This document shows, in pieces, positions 25,305 to 29,375 of a stretch of DNA of 29,375 bases. Source of the stretch: an uncultured Bacteroides sp. (GTDB taxonomy: Bacteria; Bacteroidota; Bacteroidia; Bacteroidales; Bacteroidaceae); NCBI GenBank assembly GCA_959606905.1, contig CAUHML010000038.1:1-29375 (forward strand). The letters are read 5' to 3'. Both the position numbers and the translations under genes were made by a program. The notes beneath the pieces were generated by a model. That model did no database searches. It saw only the letters and a list, made by a program, of their open reading frames with translations, and was not told where the DNA came from. Each line of letters begins with the position of its first letter. The stretch's first letter is position 1.

Positions 25305-27245
25305 ATGAAAAAATACAATGATATGAAGAGGAAAGTATTTATAGCGGTTATGTCGCTAGTTGTTTCAGGTGGTTTGTCTGGCCAATCAGTTTATCCCGGC
25401 CAGCATTCCGGAAAATTGAAAAAAGAAACCATAGCTCCGATGCAAGTCAAGAGCTTTGATTTGAAGGATGTCCGTTTGCTGCCGAGTCGTTTTCGTGAAA
25501 ATATGATGCGTGATTCTATGTGGATGGCTTCTATAGAGGTGGACAGGCTGTTACATAGTTTCCGTACTAATGCGGGTGTGTTTGCCGGTCGGGAAGGTGG
25601 TTACATGACAGTAAAGAAATTAGGCGGATGGGAATCCTTGGACTGTGAATTGCGTGGACACACCACAGGGCACTTGCTTTCTGCCTACGGCCTGATGTAT
25701 GCGGCGACAGGCAGTAAACTGTTCAGACACAAAGGAGACAGTTTGGTAAGTGGTCTGGCTGAAGTACAAAACGCGTTGGGTAATGGTTATTTGAGTGCTT
25801 ATCCTGAAGAATTGATTAATCGTAACATCCGTGGCACCAGTGTATGGGCACCGTGGTACACGCTTCATAAGCTTTTCTCTGGATTGATAGACCAGTATCT
25901 TTACAGTGACAATCAGAAAGCTTTGGAGGTTGTTATCCGTATGGCCGACTGGGCCTATCATAAGCTCAAACCATTGGATGAGACTACACGTCAAAAGATG
26001 ATACGGAATGAATTTGGTGGAGTGAATGAGTCTTTTTATAATTTGTATGCGATAACCGGGGATGAACGTCATCGGTGGCTGGCTCAATTCTTTTACCATA
26101 ATGAAGTGATTGATCCGTTAAAGGAACTACGTGATGATTTGGGTACTAAACATACCAATACATTTATTCCGAAAGTGATAGCCGAAGCTCGTAATTATGA
26201 ATTGACAGAGGATGAGAACAGCAGAAAGTTATCCGATTTCTTTTGGCATACTATGATAGACCATCATACATTTGCCCCCGGATGCAGTAGTGACAAGGAA
26301 CATTATTTTGATCCGGCCCGGTTCTCCAAGCATGTGTCAGGTTATACCGGGGAAACGTGTTGTACCTATAATATGTTGAAGCTGTCCCGTCATCTGTTCT
26401 GCTGGACAGCCGATGCTGCTATTGCGGATTATTATGAACGTGCTCTTTATAACCATATTTTGGGACAGCAAGATCCTCAAACCGGTATGGTGACATATTT
26501 CCTGCCCTTGCTTTCGGGTTCGCATAAGGTGTATAGTACGAAAGAAAACTCTTTTTGGTGTTGTGTGGGCAGCGGCTTTGAAAACCATGCTAAATATGGA
26601 GAAGCCATCTATTATCACAATGATAAAGGCATTTATGTGAATCTTTTTATTCCTTCGGTAGTCAATTGGCAGGAGAAAGGATTGACTCTCCGCCAGGAAA
26701 CGGATTTTCCGGCAGAGGAAACCACAGTTCTGACCATAGGCACTCAAAGTCCTGTAGAGACTACGGTTTATCTTCGTTATCCTTCGTGGAGCAAGGAAGT
26801 GAAAGTCGCTGTAAATGGTAAAAAGGTGGCGGTGAAGCAGAAGCCCGGTTCATATATTGCTATCACTCGTCTATGGAAAGACGGTGACCGTATTACGGCT
26901 GATTATCCCATGCGTCTCCGTGTGGAAACGACTCCGGATAATCCTCAAAAGGGAGCGTTGGTTTATGGTCCGGTAGTGTTGGCCGGTGAACGGGGAACAG
27001 AAGGAATGCAGGCACCTGCGCCCGATTCCAATCCTGCTTTGTACAATGATTATTATACGTATGATTATCATATCCCTGTAGGACTTCGCACCACGTTAAA
27101 ACTTGATGTCAAGCATCCTGAACGCAGTGTACGGCGTGTCGGTACGGAGTTAAAGTTTACGACTTCTCAAGGAGATGTGATAGAACCGTTGTACAATATT
27201 CATCGGCAGCGTTATGTGGTATATTGGGATTTGGAGAAAGAATAA
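25305..27245 (+). CDS. GH146/GH127-type beta-L-arabinofuranosidase (DUF1680 family, 646 aa)
   Basis: Predicted exo-enzyme removing beta-linked L-arabinofuranose from side chains. The signal peptide ends GLSGQ; ATG at 25323 is the alternative start and leaves a cleaner signal. The family (alpha/alpha)6 toroid motifs are clear: GGWESLDCELRGHTTGHLLS, NGYLSAYPEE and WAPWYTLHKLFSGLIDQYLY. The cysteine/zinc active site of this family is complete: Glu350 and Cys352 in GETCCTYN, and Cys419-Cys420 in FWCCVGSG, corresponding to Glu338, Cys340, Cys417 and Cys418 of HypBA1 (GH127). Cys419 is the likely nucleophile. C-terminal beta-sandwich domains follow. GH146 is preferred over GH127 because of its Bacteroides PUL setting, but I cannot separate these subfamilies by eye. 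No clear promoter is seen in the 38 bp after the preceding terminator. Confidence 0.88.
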   Translation: MKKYNDMKRKVFIAVMSLVVSGGLSGQSVYPGQHSGKLKKETIAPMQVKSFDLKDVRLLPSRFRENMMRDSMWMASIEVDRLLHSFRTNAGVFAGREGGYMTVKKLGGWESLDCELRGHTTGHLLSAYGLMYAATGSKLFRHKGDSLVSGLAEVQNALGNGYLSAYPEELINRNIRGTSVWAPWYTLHKLFSGLIDQYLYSDNQKALEVVIRMADWAYHKLKPLDETTRQKMIRNEFGGVNESFYNLYAITGDERHRWLAQFFYHNEVIDPLKELRDDLGTKHTNTFIPKVIAEARNYELTEDENSRKLSDFFWHTMIDHHTFAPGCSSDKEHYFDPARFSKHVSGYTGETCCTYNMLKLSRHLFCWTADAAIADYYERALYNHILGQQDPQTGMVTYFLPLLSGSHKVYSTKENSFWCCVGSGFENHAKYGEAIYYHNDKGIYVNLFIPSVVNWQEKGLTLRQETDFPAEETTVLTIGTQSPVETTVYLRYPSWSKEVKVAVNGKKVAVKQKPGSYIAITRLWKDGDRITADYPMRLRVETTPDNPQKGALVYGPVVLAGERGTEGMQAPAPDSNPALYNDYYTYDYHIPVGLRTTLKLDVKHPERSVRRVGTELKFTTSQGDVIEPLYNIHRQRYVVYWDLEKE

Positions 27246-27373
27246 ATTTCATTATTAGATGAGTAAATGAATCCTTTGATTCGTATTTATATATGGTTTG
27301 ACTAATCAAATGATATAGGAATATGAATAGAGGATTCGTTTTTATTTTCAGGTTGGCAGTTCATGGAATCAGA

Positions 27374-29375
27374 ATGAAAAAGATTCTAGCCGCCTTTATT
27401 TTGGGGATGGGATGTATGTTGGCTGTTCAGGCGCAGCAACACCCTTGTGTCTATGTTGCTCCGGCGGATAGGGCGTCTGTTCTGCAAAAAGTGAAAAATG
27501 AGCCTTGGGCTGGGGAAGCCTTTGCAGCTATTCGCTCCAAAGTGGAAAAATATGTGGATCGTCATCAGACTGATCCCGAATGGATAACTTCCCGGCTGGC
27601 CATGTATTGGAAAGATGGAGAGCGCTATACTCAATGTTATTTGAAAAAACAGAATTGGGACTATGGAGAGGGGAATGCTCCTGTTCCCACTGTAAGAATG
27701 CCGGGAATGCGTACTTGGAATAAGTATGTCAATGTTCCGCTGGAGGACCGCACTCCTTATAATGAAACAGGTGATATGTGGGGAATTAATAAATTAAATC
27801 CTTCGGAGCCTTCGGTCAAAGTGCCTTATAAGGAAAGCGGGCACATGATACGGGGGAATAATGTCGAGATCTTGACATTAGCAGAAAATGCCGCTTTTGT
27901 TTATTGGGTGACAGGAGAAGAGAAGTTTGCCCGTTTTGCCACAGATATATTTAATGTGTGGTTGGTAGGGACGTATTATATGAATCCTATTTTGGACCCT
28001 GAAAAGTCGTGTGGCAGTGTCGGTGGTTGGGAACCGGGAGGTATTTGCGGCTATTATGATTACGAACAGATACATGATGATTTGGTAATGCATGCGGCAA
28101 TGGCGTATGATTTTGCTTTCGATTATTTGATACGGCATCCTCATGCTCATCTGAAAGCAATTGGGAAAGATACAAAAACGGTAGCTGCCGAAGTCTTTAA
28201 GCGTTTTATCAATATAGGGCTGGTACGCGGTGGCAAATCGGGTAACTGGAATGTGAACGGGTGGAATATAATGCTGCGTCCTATGTTGGTGCTCGATCAT
28301 AATGAGGCTTATGCTGACGGTAAAGGAAAAGAGTATTATTTGAATCTGCTGGTGAACGAATCTACTCCTTATCATGATGCCATTCCCGATATATTGAAAA
28401 CTTACGATCGGGTGACAGGGCTGTGGCCGGAATCTCCCGGTTATTCATTCGGTACAGTGCAGTCATTGCTTGATTGGGCGGCTCCCTTGAAACGTGCCGG
28501 GATAGATATCATAGCCGGTAACCCCATTTTGCAGAAAGCTGCAATGGCTGTATTTCCTTGGATGGACGATGCAGCCAATATGGTGGTGTTCGGTGATTCA
28601 CGTGGGGGAAGTGCTAATTTTCAGACGTTTGAAAATCTGCTGACTTATTATACCGGAACAGATAATAAGGAGGGGGTGGAAAAAGTGGCAAGTGCCTTGA
28701 ACAAAGGGATTTCTCAAAAGAAATACTCCAGAAATAATGCCGGTTGGACAGGGCTTTGTACCTATACAGCTACCATCCCGTCTGTACGTGCAGAGAGTAA
28801 TGAGCGTGCGTCTTATTCTCCCCATCATCGTTTTATTACAATGAAGAACTGGGAGGGAGATTATAAAATGATGTTCACTCTGTATGGTGGTAAAAAAGGA
28901 TACCATCTCACTCCGAACGGGTTGGCTTTACAATTCTATGCGTATGGTTATGCGTTGGCTCCGGATGCAGCGGCTTATGAGTCCTATTGGAGTAAAGATC
29001 ATGGATACCATCAGTCTCCTACAGGTTCTAATACGGTTTTACCCGGATATACGGAAGGAGATATCACTATTCATGCTATGGAACCTATGGTGAAGGAGGG
29101 AGAATTCGTAAATGATAGGGAATTAACTCCTTACCTCAACTTTGCCGATGTGTCTGCCGGTGAGAAAAGAAGAATGGTCGCTATGGTCCGTACTTCGGGG
29201 AATAGTGGTTATTATGTGGATATTTTCCGGTCGGACAGGGCGGATAATGATTATTTGTTCCATCATGTAGGTACTTCGATGGAAATCACTGATTCGGAAG
29301 GGAACAAGCTTCCCGGTGAGGCTTTGGAGAAGTTTGACAAGACGTGGCATGAAGGATATCATTGGTTTTCCAATC
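27374..29375 (+). CDS. Heparinase II/III-type lyase-like protein, 3' end beyond the window
   Basis: The frame stays open to the last base (667 residues visible), so the gene is cut by the window edge. The signal peptide ends AVQAQ. ATG at 27374 is chosen for the clean signal; an in-frame ATG at 27323 would add 17 residues. The protein is a paralog of the lyase at 254-2992: both have NEPWA or EEPWA near the start, then PEWxTSRLxMYWK, NNVEILTLAENAAF (compare INVEILGIARDAAF), LAPD, and GYYVDIFRS. However, the metal-site pattern differs: His511 and Asp531 are kept, while the second His is Thr513 and the last His is Ser552. HNNWN is also changed to SGNWN. It may have another substrate or a changed or lost activity. 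Confidence 0.8.
   Translation, partial: MKKILAAFILGMGCMLAVQAQQHPCVYVAPADRASVLQKVKNEPWAGEAFAAIRSKVEKYVDRHQTDPEWITSRLAMYWKDGERYTQCYLKKQNWDYGEGNAPVPTVRMPGMRTWNKYVNVPLEDRTPYNETGDMWGINKLNPSEPSVKVPYKESGHMIRGNNVEILTLAENAAFVYWVTGEEKFARFATDIFNVWLVGTYYMNPILDPEKSCGSVGGWEPGGICGYYDYEQIHDDLVMHAAMAYDFAFDYLIRHPHAHLKAIGKDTKTVAAEVFKRFINIGLVRGGKSGNWNVNGWNIMLRPMLVLDHNEAYADGKGKEYYLNLLVNESTPYHDAIPDILKTYDRVTGLWPESPGYSFGTVQSLLDWAAPLKRAGIDIIAGNPILQKAAMAVFPWMDDAANMVVFGDSRGGSANFQTFENLLTYYTGTDNKEGVEKVASALNKGISQKKYSRNNAGWTGLCTYTATIPSVRAESNERASYSPHHRFITMKNWEGDYKMMFTLYGGKKGYHLTPNGLALQFYAYGYALAPDAAAYESYWSKDHGYHQSPTGSNTVLPGYTEGDITIHAMEPMVKEGEFVNDRELTPYLNFADVSAGEKRRMVAMVRTSGNSGYYVDIFRSDRADNDYLFHHVGTSMEITDSEGNKLPGEALEKFDKTWHEGYHWFSN

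Noticed and set aside
1..29375. tRNA, rRNA, CRISPR array, riboswitch or origin
   Set aside because: No cloverleaf, ribosomal sequence, regularly spaced repeat or known riboswitch core was recognised on either strand by eye.

Overview
The window looks like chromosomal DNA from a gut Bacteroidales (Bacteroides/Phocaeicola type). It carries a SusC/SusD outer-membrane pair and many secreted carbohydrate-active enzymes whose signal peptides end in Ala-Gln. Several genes are preceded by a TAnnTTTG -7 promoter element, the Bacteroides type, and Shine-Dalgarno sequences are mostly weak. Every gene I can support is on the + strand. The whole segment reads as one large polysaccharide utilization locus (PUL), cut at both ends.

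Layout. The left edge (1-2992) holds the tail of an esterase-like gene and a 912-residue heparinase II/III-type lyase, closed by a terminator at 3024-3086. The control module (3114-6680) has a membrane-anchored regulator and an ECF sigma factor. The regulator has 14 propeller repeats, a Y_Y_Y domain, one membrane helix and an AraC-type DNA-binding domain, but no kinase or receiver domain. The sigma factor has no anti-sigma gene beside it. The uptake module (6724-12100) is SusC and SusD. The first enzyme (12302-13738) is a GH28/GH49-like beta-helix protein. It is followed by about 700 bp of decayed DNA with small palindromes and the broken 3' end of a second beta-helix gene, and then by an Rpn-family nuclease gene with its own promoter and terminator. 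The main enzyme block (15461-25209) contains an alpha/beta-hydrolase esterase, a GH28 enzyme, a heparinase II/III-type lyase, a beta-propeller glycosidase of uncertain family, a second GH28/GH49-like enzyme and an alpha/beta hydrolase with a premature stop codon. The right edge holds a GH146/GH127-type beta-L-arabinofuranosidase and a second large heparinase II/III-type protein that runs off the window.

How it may work (inference). SusC/SusD import oligosaccharides of a uronic-acid-rich, probably plant pectin-like glycan that carries L-arabinofuranose and ester groups. The periplasmic lyases, GH28-type hydrolases, esterases and arabinofuranosidase then dismantle it. The regulator senses a breakdown product in the periplasm and acts on DNA directly. 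The substrate is not proven by the sequence.

The points most worth following are: the kinase-less sensor next to an orphan ECF sigma factor; a symmetric operator-like site at the sigma promoter; loss of two of three predicted metal ligands in the right-hand lyase paralog; a matched pair of non-canonical GH28/GH49-like enzymes; the gene remnant next to the Rpn gene; and the stop codon 17 codons before the apparent ancestral end of the alpha/beta hydrolase. I saw no tRNA, rRNA, CRISPR array or complete insertion sequence.
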